Source of the DNA: Janthinobacterium saanense
GTDB lineage: Bacteria; Pseudomonadota; Gammaproteobacteria; Burkholderiales; Burkholderiaceae_D
Length of the DNA: 64,000 bases
Reading direction: 5' to 3'
Assembly: GCF_014200675.1 (NCBI RefSeq)
Contig: NZ_JACHCI010000013.1
Span: 1 to 64,000, forward strand
Numbering within the stretch: the stretch's first letter is position 1; every line of letters begins with the position of its first letter. The position numbers and the translations under genes were made by a program. Under the pieces are notes generated by a model that worked only from the letters and a program-made list of their open reading frames with translations, ran no database searches and was not told the origin of the DNA. Below are positions 39,239-48,225 of the stretch, piece after piece.

Positions 39239-40294
39239 TCAGGCGGCGGCCAGCTCATTTGCCAGCTTGTGTGCCAGTTCCAGCGGTTCGCGCACGATCC
39301 AGCTCCTAAAGTCGATATCGCCAGCGAGAAAACCTTCATCGCGGAAGAAGTTTTTTTGCAGCTCCAGCGCATGGACGTAGTCGTCGCTGAGTTTGGGCTC
39401 GAAGCTGCGGTGCAGCTGCGGCCCGTAGCCGCGCCGCACGGCCTCCACGCTCGACGCCGTTTCGGCGGCAATCGCACTGACCACTTCGTCCGGATGCGCA
39501 TGCGCCCACTCGGCGGTGCGCAGCAAGACCGCCAGGTAGCGCGCCACCAGTTGCGGGTGTTCCAGCGCCAGCGTGCGGTCGACCGTGATCGGGCGCGGCG
39601 TGCCTGAATTGATGCGCACCAGCGCATCGTCATACTGGTTGAAATCGACGATGGCGCGCAAGCCGTGCCTGGCGATCAGGGTTGCGCTGACGGCGCCCTT
39701 GGCATAGATCGCGTCGACCTGGCCTGCGAGCAAGGCTTCGCTGGTGGCGTGGCGCCGCACGTCCGTGTGTTCGACCTGCTCGCGCAGGCCGCCGCTGTCA
39801 TCGGTGGCGACATCGATGAACTGCACTTCGTCACGGCGCAGGCCCGCCAGCGAGAGGGCCGTCAGCAAGCCACGCAAGTCTTGTGCGCGGCCCACATCGA
39901 TATGCTCGCTGCTGATCTGTTTGGGCAGCCCGAGGCGGTGCCCCTTCAGGTCGGCCAGGGTGTGGACAGGACTGTCGGGCCGCACCAGTATCACTTGCTC
40001 TTCATCGACCCAGGTGATACCCACCACGGCGGTGTTCTGGCCGTTGGCGCGGGCCCAGATTGGCGGCGCGTTGCCGCCTTCGCGGAACATGTTCGGATGG
40101 GTATGGTCGAAGTGGGACTGGCGCACCGCCGGGTCGGCCGAGGCGCGTATCGATGCCAGCGTGATGCCTTGCTGCGCAAAAGCGTTGTGCAGCCAGCCGA
40201 AGTGCTGGGCGATGCCGGAGGTGGTCGGCACCGGGCAGCGCGTGTACCATAACTCGGTCGGTGCGGTGCCTGGGGCCGGAGCAATGCTGGACAT
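39239..40294 (-). CDS. DszB-like sulfinate desulfinase homolog, copy 1
   Basis: About 351 residues with the periplasmic-binding-protein fold of SsuA-like proteins but no signal peptide from the chosen start. The N-terminal WYTRCPVPTTSGIA aligns with YSNCPVPNALLTA around the catalytic Cys27 of DszB. SHFDHTHPNMFREGGNAPP aligns with DszB around His60 and Arg70. Here these are Cys20, His61 and Arg71, with the same 10-residue His-Arg spacing. DszB hydrolyses an aryl sulfinate to sulfite. ATG 40294 has AGGGA upstream. Database labels as a sulfonate-binding protein are possible, but the conserved catalytic residues favour an enzyme. Confidence 0.75.
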   Translation of the reverse strand: MSSIAPAPGTAPTELWYTRCPVPTTSGIAQHFGWLHNAFAQQGITLASIRASADPAVRQSHFDHTHPNMFREGGNAPPIWARANGQNTAVVGITWVDEEQVILVRPDSPVHTLADLKGHRLGLPKQISSEHIDVGRAQDLRGLLTALSLAGLRRDEVQFIDVATDDSGGLREQVEHTDVRRHATSEALLAGQVDAIYAKGAVSATLIARHGLRAIVDFNQYDDALVRINSGTPRPITVDRTLALEHPQLVARYLAVLLRTAEWAHAHPDEVVSAIAAETASSVEAVRRGYGPQLHRSFEPKLSDDYVHALELQKNFFRDEGFLAGDIDFRSWIVREPLELAHKLANELAAA

Positions 40295-40337
40295 ATGGGG
40301 ATCCCTGGAAAGCGTGAATGTTGCGGCGACGAGACTC

Positions 40338-40371
40338 AATATAGTCAAGCTGTAGCGGGCCTGAAACGAAT
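40338..40371 (-). promoter_or_regulatory. Shared promoter element C (before DszB-like copy 1)
   Basis: On the minus strand ATTCGTTT (40371-40364), 20 bases, then TATATT (40343-40338), 43 bases before the start codon. The plus strand of the same -10 region reads ATATAGTCA, identical to elements A and B. Confidence 0.55.
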
Positions 40372-40480
40372 CATTCGGCATATGTTTATGACTCTTCGGA
40401 GCCGCGCAGTGACAGCTTCAACGACAGTTCAAGTGACAACTTAACACCGGCTCCAAGGTGTCATAAACAAGCGTGAAAAA

Positions 40481-40514
40481 ATTCGTTTGGACGGGATTTT
40501 TTTGCCGATATAGT
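40481..40514 (+). promoter_or_regulatory. Shared promoter element B (before the aldo/keto reductase)
   Basis: ATTCGTTT (40481-40488), 20 bases, then TATAGT (40509-40514) within GATATAGTCA. TTGGAC at 40487-40492, 16 bases before TATAGT, would serve as the -35 box. Elements B and C are divergent in one 279-base intergenic region. Confidence 0.6.
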
Positions 40515-40573
40515 CAGCAGAGCTGAAGCGGCGGCTGGCCGTTTCGCCCATTCATACAACAGGAGCGTAGTCC

Positions 40574-41593
40574 ATGACGTACAGAAATTTGGGACAGACC
40601 GGCATCAAGGTGTCGTCCTTGTGCCTCGGCACGATGATGTTTGGTGGCCAGACCGATGAACAGGTCGCGCGCCGTATTACTGACAAGGCCTTCGAGCAGG
40701 GCGTCAATTTTATCGATACCGCCAACGTCTACAACGGCGGCCAGTCGGAAGAGGTAGTCGGCCGCCTGATCGCCGAACGGCGCAATCAGTGGGTGCTGGC
40801 GACCAAGTTCGTCAACCAGAATCCTGGCGCCAGCGGGCCGAATGACAAGGGCGCTTCGCGCAAGAATCTGATTCAGTCGGTTGACGCCAGCCTGAAGCGG
40901 CTGGGCACCGATTACATCGACTTGTTTTATCTGCACCGCGAAGACCATGAAACGCGTCCCGAGGAAACCGTGCGCGCCTTGAGCGACCTGGTCCAGGCGG
41001 GCAAGCTGCGTTACTGGGGTGTGTCGAATCACCGGGCCTGGAAACTGGCCGAATTCGTGCGCACCGCCGACTTGCTGGGCGTCGACCGGCCGGCCGCCAC
41101 GCAGCCATGCTACAACCTGGCCAACCGCCAGCCGGAAGCGGAGCATTTGTCGGCCGCCGAATATTATGGCGTCGGCGTGGTCTCATTCAGCCCGCTGGCG
41201 CGTGGCGTGCTGACCGGTAAATATGATCCCAGCTTGCCGCCGCCCGAAGGCAGCCGCGCCGGGCGCAACGACAAGCGCATCCACCAGACCGAGTGGCGTC
41301 CCGAGTCGCTGGAACTGGCGCAGCAGATCAAGCAGCACGCCGAAGCGCGCGGCATCAGCGCCGGCCAGTTCGCGCTGGCCTGGGTATTGAACAACCAGCT
41401 GGTCACGTCGGCCATCACCGGCCCCCGTACGGAAGAACAATGGGATGATTACCTGCCTGCCTTGCAGTATCAATTCACCGCCGAGGATGAAGCGCTGGTC
41501 GACAGCCTGGTCGTCACCGGCCATCCATCGACGCCGGGTTTCAATGACCCCAGCCACGTGATTGTCGGCCGCAAGCCGCGCCATGGCGGCTAA
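40574..41593 (+). CDS. Aldo/keto reductase of the organosulfur locus
   Basis: A 339-residue NADPH-dependent reductase. The catalytic tetrad is visible as Asp48 (FIDTANVY), Tyr53, Lys78 (ATKF) and His121 (FYLHRED), and cofactor residues lie in AITGPRTEEQWDD. It resembles the YajO/PdxI-type group that reduces aldehydes and ketones. ACAGGAG lies upstream of the ATG. It is monocistronic, convergent with LLM copy 2, and shares the locus promoter element. It may reduce the carbonyl product left after C-S cleavage; that is inference. Confidence 0.88.
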   Translation: MTYRNLGQTGIKVSSLCLGTMMFGGQTDEQVARRITDKAFEQGVNFIDTANVYNGGQSEEVVGRLIAERRNQWVLATKFVNQNPGASGPNDKGASRKNLIQSVDASLKRLGTDYIDLFYLHREDHETRPEETVRALSDLVQAGKLRYWGVSNHRAWKLAEFVRTADLLGVDRPAATQPCYNLANRQPEAEHLSAAEYYGVGVVSFSPLARGVLTGKYDPSLPPPEGSRAGRNDKRIHQTEWRPESLELAQQIKQHAEARGISAGQFALAWVLNNQLVTSAITGPRTEEQWDDYLPALQYQFTAEDEALVDSLVVTGHPSTPGFNDPSHVIVGRKPRHGG

Positions 41594-41635
41594 GCTGTAA
41601 AGAAGGCAGGCGCGCTGCGCCTGCCAGCCAGTGAC

Positions 41636-42820
41636 TTACAGACGCAGGCCCGCCTGCTTCATCAGCGGCAGCACACGCTCGCCGAAAAACTCCAGGTCTG
41701 GCTTGAAGTCGAAGAAGCTGCACTGGATACCATCGATACCGGCTTCCTTGAGGGCGATGATCTGTGCGACGATCTGTTCCGGGCTGCCGATCAGACGGAT
41801 ATTGCCGCCGACGGCGCGCGCCGCATCCTTGCCATTGTCCTTGCGCTCACGCCAGGCGTGCGCGTCGCTATTAAAATTCTGCATGCTGGCGACCGGATCG
41901 GCATGGGCCACGATGGCATCGTGATAGGCCCATGCCTCCTGTTCCGTTTCACGGCACACGATCATCGGGTTGATCAGCGTGCGCAGCTTGCGGCCGACGG
42001 CAGCGCCAGCCGCCTTGACCTTGGCCGTATGGGCAGGCAGCGAGGCCAGCGCTTCTGCAATGGCGCCACCGCCCGGACTGGTGATGAACACCAGGTCGGA
42101 ATGGCGGGCGGCGAAATCGATGCCGGCATCCGAGCCGGTGGCGTTGACCAGCAGCGGCCGGCCGTATTGCGGCCGTGGCGTGACGAAGGCTTTATCGAGC
42201 TTCCACGATGACAGCGCCGGCGTGACCGAATAATTATCGTCGGCCGCCCACAGGTGTTGTGCGGCGTCGAGAAATTCGGCCGCCATCGCGTAGCGGTGAT
42301 CGTGTTCGATGCGCTGCCAGCCAAACATCTCGTGTTCGACGGCGCGGTGGCCGGTGACGACGTTGATGCCCCAGCGGCCTTTCGAGACGTGGTCCAGCGT
42401 GGCGCAGTATTTGGCGAAGTGCAGCGGGTGCCACGGCCCGTACAGCACGTGGGTAGTGGCCACCAGGATGATGCGCCTGGTGACTGCCGTCATGGCCGCC
42501 AGCGAGGTAAATGAGTCGATGGCCTCGCCGTTGAAAACGCCGCCGTAACCGCCCTTGGGCAGCCATTGCGACAGCGCGAATGCCAGGTCGAAGCCGAACT
42601 CCTCGGCCCGCTGCACCAGCGCCAGGTTGTAATCGAAGGTCCAGCTGGTGCTGCGCTCCAGGTGCGAAGCGCTCCAGCCGCCCGCCTGGATAGGCAGGAA
42701 CAGGCCCAGCATCATCGGCTGGCGCAATATCTGCGACACCGGGCTGTCCGGGAAGTCGGCTGGCGCGGCAAAGCTGCTGGCGGTGGCAGTGGAAGGCGTG
42801 GTGGCGGTGGCAAGCGGCAT
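41636..42820 (-). CDS. LLM-class FMN-dependent monooxygenase (SfnG/DszA-like), copy 2
   Basis: About 394 residues. It shares the core signatures of copy 1: RQPMMLGLFLPIQAGGWS, STSWTFDYNLALVQRAEEFGFD, TTHVLYGPWHPLHFAKY, GRWGINVVTGHRAVEHEMFG and LLVNATGSDAGIDFAARHSDLVFI. It has an extra Ala/Thr-rich N-terminal stretch of about 25 residues. ATG 42820 has a weak ribosome site (ACGGAA); GTG 42853 overlaps the ATPase stop as GTGA and is the alternative. It is the last gene of the desulfinase-importer operon, which links uptake and oxygenation. The divergence between the two copies suggests different substrates or steps. Confidence 0.85.
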   Translation of the reverse strand: MPLATATTPSTATASSFAAPADFPDSPVSQILRQPMMLGLFLPIQAGGWSASHLERSTSWTFDYNLALVQRAEEFGFDLAFALSQWLPKGGYGGVFNGEAIDSFTSLAAMTAVTRRIILVATTHVLYGPWHPLHFAKYCATLDHVSKGRWGINVVTGHRAVEHEMFGWQRIEHDHRYAMAAEFLDAAQHLWAADDNYSVTPALSSWKLDKAFVTPRPQYGRPLLVNATGSDAGIDFAARHSDLVFITSPGGGAIAEALASLPAHTAKVKAAGAAVGRKLRTLINPMIVCRETEQEAWAYHDAIVAHADPVASMQNFNSDAHAWRERKDNGKDAARAVGGNIRLIGSPEQIVAQIIALKEAGIDGIQCSFFDFKPDLEFFGERVLPLMKQAGLRL

Positions 42821-42849
42821 GAGGTTTTCCGTAAGATGGGGGAGTTGGA

Positions 42850-44601
42850 TCACAGTGCAAAGCGGTAAAACGAAAATGGCAGCGACTCTTCACGCACTGG
42901 TGGTGCCAGCTGCTGGCCTATGCTGCTGGCAAAGGCCGACGTGGGGACGGCGGCGATCAGGCTGCGTGTGTACGGGTTGACCGGGTTGCGCCAGATGCTG
43001 CGATGGTCGCCGCTTTCGACGATTTTCCCGGCATTCATCACCAGCACGCGGTCGGCGATGTAGCGCACCACCGACAAATCGTGCGAGATGAACAGATAGG
43101 ACAGGCCGAATTCCTGCTTCAGATCGACCAGCAGGTTCAGGATCTGCGCTTGCACCGAGACGTCCAGCGCCGACACCGGCTCGTCGCAGATCAATAGCGA
43201 CGGCTGCAGCACCAGCGCGCGGGCGATGCCGATGCGCTGGCGCTGGCCACCCGAAAATTCGTGCGCAAAGCGCCGCAGCGCCGTGGCCGGCAAGCCGACC
43301 CGGTCGATGATGCTGCGCGCGCGCCGTTCGCGTTCGGCCCGCTCGCTGACGCCATGCACGCGCAGCGCGCCCTCGAGGATATCGGCCACGCTGTGGCGCG
43401 GGTTCAGCGAGGCGTACGGGTCCTGGAATATCATTTGCGCCTGGCGCCGGAATGGTTGCAGCTGGCGCTGGCTGATGCGGGTGATGTCGCTGCCCTTGAA
43501 CAGGATCTGTCCTGCCGATGGATCGATCAGGCGCAAGATGGTTTTACCCAGAGTTGATTTGCCGCAGCCCGATTCGCCCACCAGGCCCACCGTTTCGCCG
43601 GCGGCGATATCGAAGGACACGCCATCGACAGCCCGTACCAGGCCTTGTTCCGATGCGTAGTGCGTTTCCAGTTTGAGCAGTTGCAGCAGCGGCTGACTAT
43701 GCGTCTGCTCCTGTGCCGTTTGCACCGGCGCGGGCTTGCCATGGCTGAGGACAAAGCTGCGCTGGCCACTGCGCGGGTCGATGCTGGCGCTCACCTCCAT
43801 CAGCCGCTGCTGGCGGTAATGCAGCTCGCGTTCCAAAGTCAGCGACGCGCCCAGCAAGCCGCGCGTGTAAGCGTGCTGCGGCTGCGTGAAGATGTGTTCG
43901 GTGCGGCCCTGTTCCAGTTTTTCGCCGCCATACATCACGGCCACCCGGTCGGCCCATTGGCCGACCACGCCCAGGTCGTGTGTGATCAGCAGCAGCGCCA
44001 TGTCAAACTCGCGCCTTAGCGTATCGAGCAGTTCCAGTATCTGGGACTGTATCGTCACGTCCAGCGCGGTGGTCGGTTCGTCGGCGATCAGCAGGCGTGG
44101 ACGGCAAGCCACGGCCATGGCGATCATCACGCGCTGGCGCTGGCCGCCCGATAACTGGTGCGGATAGTCGTCGATGCGGCGCCGGGGTTCGGGCAGCTTG
44201 ACCAGGTCCAGCAATTCGATTGCGCGCTGGCGCGCCGCAGCCGCCGACTGCGGCTGGTGCAGCCGCAGCACTTCGCTGATTTGCTGGCCGATGGTCAGCA
44301 CCGGATTGAGCGACGTCATCGGCTCCTGGAATATCATCGAGATCGCATTGCCGCGCAGTGCGCGCAGCGCTGGCTGCGGTAACTTCACCAGGTCCTGCCC
44401 CTCGAACAGCACCTGGCCCTGGATGCTGGCGCTGGCTGGCAGCAGCCGCATCAGCGCCAGCGCAGTGCTCGACTTGCCGCATCCCGATTCGCCGACCAGT
44501 GCCAGGGTTTCGCCGGCGGCGATGGAAAAATCGAGGCCGCGCACCGCGTGGTGGGCGCCGAAATGGACGTCGAGCTTGTTTACTTCCAGCAGCAGGCTCA
44601 T
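42850..44601 (-). CDS. ABC transporter ATPase, two fused nucleotide-binding domains (DppD-DppF/GsiA type)
   Basis: A 583-residue protein with two complete ATPase domains. The first has Walker [10 protein letters not shown] (37-45), signature LSGGQRQRV and Walker [13 protein letters not shown]. The second has [26 protein letters not shown] and [12 protein letters not shown]. The linkers carry the oligopeptide-family C-terminal extension (for example YTRGLLGA and NPYTRSLIA). One polypeptide therefore powers the two-permease importer encoded upstream. It overlaps the permease gene by 4 bases. The family imports peptides, glutathione, opines or nickel; here an organosulfur ligand is inferred. Confidence 0.92.
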   Translation of the reverse strand: MSLLLEVNKLDVHFGAHHAVRGLDFSIAAGETLALVGESGCGKSSTALALMRLLPASASIQGQVLFEGQDLVKLPQPALRALRGNAISMIFQEPMTSLNPVLTIGQQISEVLRLHQPQSAAAARQRAIELLDLVKLPEPRRRIDDYPHQLSGGQRQRVMIAMAVACRPRLLIADEPTTALDVTIQSQILELLDTLRREFDMALLLITHDLGVVGQWADRVAVMYGGEKLEQGRTEHIFTQPQHAYTRGLLGASLTLERELHYRQQRLMEVSASIDPRSGQRSFVLSHGKPAPVQTAQEQTHSQPLLQLLKLETHYASEQGLVRAVDGVSFDIAAGETVGLVGESGCGKSTLGKTILRLIDPSAGQILFKGSDITRISQRQLQPFRRQAQMIFQDPYASLNPRHSVADILEGALRVHGVSERAERERRARSIIDRVGLPATALRRFAHEFSGGQRQRIGIARALVLQPSLLICDEPVSALDVSVQAQILNLLVDLKQEFGLSYLFISHDLSVVRYIADRVLVMNAGKIVESGDHRSIWRNPVNPYTRSLIAAVPTSAFASSIGQQLAPPVREESLPFSFYRFAL

Positions 44602-45611
44602 TCTGACCGGCTCCGCAAACGTGGGTTCAGCGCGTCGTTCAAGCCATCGCCCACCAGGTTCAGGGATAGCACCGCGACGATGATCGCGCTGCCGGGAATT
44701 GCCGTCAAATACCAGGCGCTGCGCAGCATCTCGCGGCCGCTGCCTATCAGGCTGCCCCAGCTGACCCGGTTCGGGTCGCCCAGGCCGAGGAAGGACAGCG
44801 CGGACTCCATCAGGATGGCGGTAGCGATCATCACCGAGGTGGTGACGATGATGGGCGGCAGGGCGTTGGGCAGGATTTCGGCAAAGATGATGCGGCTGTC
44901 GCTGTAGCCCAGGCTGCGCGCGGCCAGCACGAAGTCGCGCTGTTTCAGCGAGCGGAATTCAGCCCGCACCAGCCGCGCCACCGTGGTCCACGAGGTGATG
45001 CCGATGGTCAGTGCGATGACGGCGATGGTGGGTGGCACGATAGAGATGATCACGATCATCAGCAGGAAGGAGGGCGTGGCCTGAAACAGTTCCATCAACC
45101 GCACCAGGGCACTATCGATGCGGCCACCGAAATAGCCGGCGCAGGCGCCGATCAGCGTGCCTATCGATAGCCCGATGGCGGCGGCCGCAACGCCGATCAG
45201 CAGCGAGGCGCGGGCGCCGTGCAGGATGCCGGCCAGCATATCGCGTCCCAGCGAGTCGGTGCCCAGCCAGAATTGGGCATCCTGCCCCGGCCACAGCAGC
45301 GGCTGCGCCACCATGTCGAGCGGGTCGCCCGGATACAGATAAGGCGCGGCCAGCGCCATCAGCACGATCAGCAGCAGCAAGATGGCGCCCGTCATAGCGG
45401 CCGGGTTGCGCAGGTAGCGGCGCAAGACTGGATAGCCCCGGCGCTGCACGGCAAGCGTATTTTCTGGCTCTTTATCCTGGGCTTGCACTGCCTGCGGCGC
45501 GGTTCTTGGCGGGGCGATATTAATACGCAGATTATGCGGATTCGGTGGCCTTGTCGGGCTCAGTGATGCTATTGGCTGCGCGGGCGGATTGATAATCGTC
45601 GTCGTTTCCAT
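44598..45611 (-). CDS. ABC importer permease, DppC type
   Basis: A 337-residue inner-membrane permease with about six helices. The DppC-type N-terminal segment follows a polar stretch (YLRNPAAMTGAILLLLIVLM), and GTDSLGRDMLAGILHGAR plus the EAA-loop region RSLGYSDSRIIFAEILPNALPP are diagnostic of the oligopeptide/nickel permease family. The first about 60 residues are an unusually long, Pro-rich cytoplasmic tail. It lies 4 bases from the DppB-type gene and overlaps the ATPase gene. Confidence 0.9.
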   Translation of the reverse strand: METTTIINPPAQPIASLSPTRPPNPHNLRINIAPPRTAPQAVQAQDKEPENTLAVQRRGYPVLRRYLRNPAAMTGAILLLLIVLMALAAPYLYPGDPLDMVAQPLLWPGQDAQFWLGTDSLGRDMLAGILHGARASLLIGVAAAAIGLSIGTLIGACAGYFGGRIDSALVRLMELFQATPSFLLMIVIISIVPPTIAVIALTIGITSWTTVARLVRAEFRSLKQRDFVLAARSLGYSDSRIIFAEILPNALPPIIVTTSVMIATAILMESALSFLGLGDPNRVSWGSLIGSGREMLRSAWYLTAIPGSAIIVAVLSLNLVGDGLNDALNPRLRSRSE

Positions 45612-45615
45612 CGTT

Positions 45616-46599
45616 TCAAGCCTTGATGCGGGGGTCCAGCCAGACGTGCAGCACGTCGACCAGCAGGTTGGCGAGGATCACCATGAACGATGACAGCAGC
45701 AGCACACCCAGCGACACGGCGTAGTCGCGTCCCTGCACCGCTTCGAGCGCCAGCCGGCCCAGGCCGGGCCAGCTGAAGACGGTTTCGATGACGACCGCGC
45801 CGCCCAGCAGATTGCCAAGGTGGATACCGGCCACCGTGGTGACGGGAATCAGCGCGTTGCGCAGCACATGGCGCAGCTGGATGATGAAGGGATGCAGGCC
45901 CTTGGCTTCTGCGGTGCGCACATAATCCTGCGTCTGCACTTCCAGCATCGCGGCCCGTGTCAGGCGCGCATAGATGGCGATGAAGACGCTCGACAGGGCC
46001 AGCGCCGGCAGCAGCGCGTGGCTGATGCGGTCGCGCAGCGCATCCCATCCGCTCAGGGCCGCGCCGATGGTGGTGCTGCCATCGCTGGGCAGCCAGCCCA
46101 GGTGCACCGAAAACAGCACCACCGCCATCAGGCCGATCCAGAAACCGGGCGTGGAATACAGCAGCAGCGACAGGAGCGAGAGCACGCGGTCCGGCCAGCG
46201 GCCGGCCCAGGTCGCCATCACCACGCCGCACAGTATGCCCAGCACCACCGAGATAGCCAGGGCGCTGGCCATCAGCAGCAAGGTGTTGGGCAAGCGGCTC
46301 CAGATCAGTTCCATCACCGGCATATTGAAGCGCGGTGAAAAACCGAGGCTGAAATGGGCGAGGTGATTCAGGTAGTTCAGCAACTGATGCCAGAGCGGCA
46401 GGTCGAGGCCGAAATGGCTACGCATCATCGCCATCGTTTCCGCCGTGGCCGAGCCGGATTCGCCGGCCAGCACGTCGGCGGCGTCGCCCGGCACCAGTTG
46501 CAGCAGCAGGAAGTTGAGGATGACGATACCGATCACGGTCGGCAGCGCGTACAGCAGCGCGCGCCGCAGCGCCTTGAACAAACGTGGCAGGCGGTTCAT
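45616..46599 (-). CDS. ABC importer permease, DppB type
   Basis: About 327 residues with six predicted helices. The DppB pattern is clear: FLLLQLVPGDAADVL near the first helix, GILCGVVMATWAG, YSTPGFWIGLMAVVLFSVHLGWLP, and the EAA loop RTAEAKGLHPFIIQLRHVLRNALIP. ATG 46599 is preferred over the frame-extended start at 46653, which lies inside the binding-protein gene. It pairs with the following DppC-type permease. Confidence 0.9.
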   Translation of the reverse strand: MNRLPRLFKALRRALLYALPTVIGIVILNFLLLQLVPGDAADVLAGESGSATAETMAMMRSHFGLDLPLWHQLLNYLNHLAHFSLGFSPRFNMPVMELIWSRLPNTLLLMASALAISVVLGILCGVVMATWAGRWPDRVLSLLSLLLYSTPGFWIGLMAVVLFSVHLGWLPSDGSTTIGAALSGWDALRDRISHALLPALALSSVFIAIYARLTRAAMLEVQTQDYVRTAEAKGLHPFIIQLRHVLRNALIPVTTVAGIHLGNLLGGAVVIETVFSWPGLGRLALEAVQGRDYAVSLGVLLLSSFMVILANLLVDVLHVWLDPRIKA

Positions 46600-46609
46600 A
46601 GGGATAAAC

Positions 46610-48190
46610 TCATGGCGATAAATACAGCGTGGCGAAATTGCCATCGAGGCCATTTGGCGTCGGCGTATGCTCGTGCACCCGCTTGTTAAACAGCGTTATT
46701 TGCTGCGGTCCGACCAGGTTGATGTCGGGCAGTTGCTGGCCGACGATCTGCTGGATTTGCGTGAACTGGGCCAGCCGTTTGGCCTGGTCCGTTTCCACCG
46801 CCGCCAGCGCGAACAAACGGTCCACTTCGGGATTGCTGAAGTGCGAGGCATTGGTGAACGGCACGCCCTGGCGGTAGCCTTGCGACCAGTACAGCCGCTG
46901 CACGCCGACGGTCGGATCGAACAGATTGCTCATGCCATTGACCACGAAATCGAACTGGCGGTCGGTGTAGACGCGCTTCAGATAGGCAGGCAAATCCTGG
47001 GCGCGGATGGTGATGGCGATGCCGATGCGCGCCAGGGCCGACTTGACGTAGCTGGCCGTGCGCGCCGGCGTATCGCCGATAGGCAGCGGGTCCAGCGTCA
47101 GCGTGAAGCGGTTGCCGTCGGCGCGACGCGGATAGCCGGCCTGGTCGAGCAGCGCATTGGCTTGCTTCAGGTCGAAGGAATAGGGCGACGGCGCTGCGCT
47201 GTAATACGGGCTGCCCGGCAGGATGGGGCTGTGGATCACGTTGGCATAGCCATAGAACACGGCGCTCTTGATGATTTCGCGCTGCAGCGCGTGGGCGATT
47301 GCCTGGCGTACCGGCAGCTTGGCCAGTATCGGCTGGTCGAGATTGAATTCCAGCCGCTGCGGGCCGGCCTCGAACTGGTAGCCCGAAGTTTCAAGCCCCA
47401 GTTTCGGATTGTTTTTCAGGCGCGCCAGGTCGCCCAGCGGCACCGGGGTGTCGCCGCCCAGATCGACGCTGCCATTTTCAAAGGCGATTGCGCGTCCGGC
47501 CGCATCGGGGATGAACTTGACGATGATCTTGTCCAGGTAGGGGCGCGGCTTGTCCCAGTAGTCCGGGTTGCGCACATACTCGATGTAGCTGCCGCGCACC
47601 CATTTGGAAAACTTGAACGGACCGGTGCCTATCGGTGCGGAGTTGTTGGGATTCGACAGCGCGTCGCCATGCTCGTAAATATGCTTGGGGATGATGGGCG
47701 ATTCCGATGCAGCAAAGGCCTTGATCAGGTAGGGCGCCGGCTGCGACAGCTCCAGCACCACCGTGTATGGGTCCGGTGTGCGCACTGCCGTCAGGTTGGC
47801 GAAGGTGCTTTTGCCGCGCGGGTGGATTTTTTTCAGCAGCTCCAGCGAAAACGCCACGTCGGCCGAGGTGAACGGTTTGCCGTCATGCCATTTGACGCCG
47901 TGGCGCAAGGTAAAGGTATAGCGTTTGCCATCCGGGCTGATATTCCATGCGGTGGCCAGTTGCGGAGTCGGATTGAATTTGAAATCGTAGGCCAGCAAGC
48001 CTTCGGTGACCTTGCTGCTCACTTTCAGCACCGGCACCGCGCTGGTAGCCAGGTTCACCAGCGATGGCGGTTCCGGCGTGACGACGAAGTTGAGCGTGCC
48101 GCCGGCCACGGGGGCGGCCGGTGCTGCACTACTCGCAAAGGCCAGGCAGAATAGCGCGGTGGCGCAGGAGCGGCGTAAATATCGAGGCAT
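46610..48190 (-). CDS. Dipeptide-type ABC substrate-binding protein of the desulfinase operon
   Basis: About 526 residues. The signal peptide ends around SSAAPAAPVAGG. SBP_bac_5 features are WNISPDGKRYTFTLRHGVKWHDGKPFTSADVAF, IGTGPFKFSKWVRGSYIEYVRNPDYW and VRQAIAHALQREI. The start at ATG 48190 is chosen because the longer frame is non-coding in character and runs into the desulfinase gene. It lies 35 bases after the fused regulator-desulfinase gene and 10 before the first permease, so it supplies the ligand for this importer. It is paralogous to the orphan at 33036. Confidence 0.9.
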   Translation of the reverse strand: MPRYLRRSCATALFCLAFASSAAPAAPVAGGTLNFVVTPEPPSLVNLATSAVPVLKVSSKVTEGLLAYDFKFNPTPQLATAWNISPDGKRYTFTLRHGVKWHDGKPFTSADVAFSLELLKKIHPRGKSTFANLTAVRTPDPYTVVLELSQPAPYLIKAFAASESPIIPKHIYEHGDALSNPNNSAPIGTGPFKFSKWVRGSYIEYVRNPDYWDKPRPYLDKIIVKFIPDAAGRAIAFENGSVDLGGDTPVPLGDLARLKNNPKLGLETSGYQFEAGPQRLEFNLDQPILAKLPVRQAIAHALQREIIKSAVFYGYANVIHSPILPGSPYYSAAPSPYSFDLKQANALLDQAGYPRRADGNRFTLTLDPLPIGDTPARTASYVKSALARIGIAITIRAQDLPAYLKRVYTDRQFDFVVNGMSNLFDPTVGVQRLYWSQGYRQGVPFTNASHFSNPEVDRLFALAAVETDQAKRLAQFTQIQQIVGQQLPDINLVGPQQITLFNKRVHEHTPTPNGLDGNFATLYLSP

Positions 48191-48225
48191 GTGCAGGTGG
48201 CTCTTTCCGATGTCAGAAGGTTGAA

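Noticed and set aside
39239-40294. Annotation as a periplasmic sulfonate-binding protein (SsuA)
   Set aside because: The fold is the same, but there is no signal peptide from the supported start, no SsuBC genes adjoin it, and the DszB Cys/His/Arg residues are conserved.
41636-42820. Reading the LLM enzymes as alkanesulfonate monooxygenase SsuD
   Set aside because: The shared motifs (HVLYGPWHPLHFAK, GHRAVEHEMFG) fit the SfnG/DszA side better, and no ssuE-type reductase or SsuABC transporter is present; a tree would be needed to be certain.
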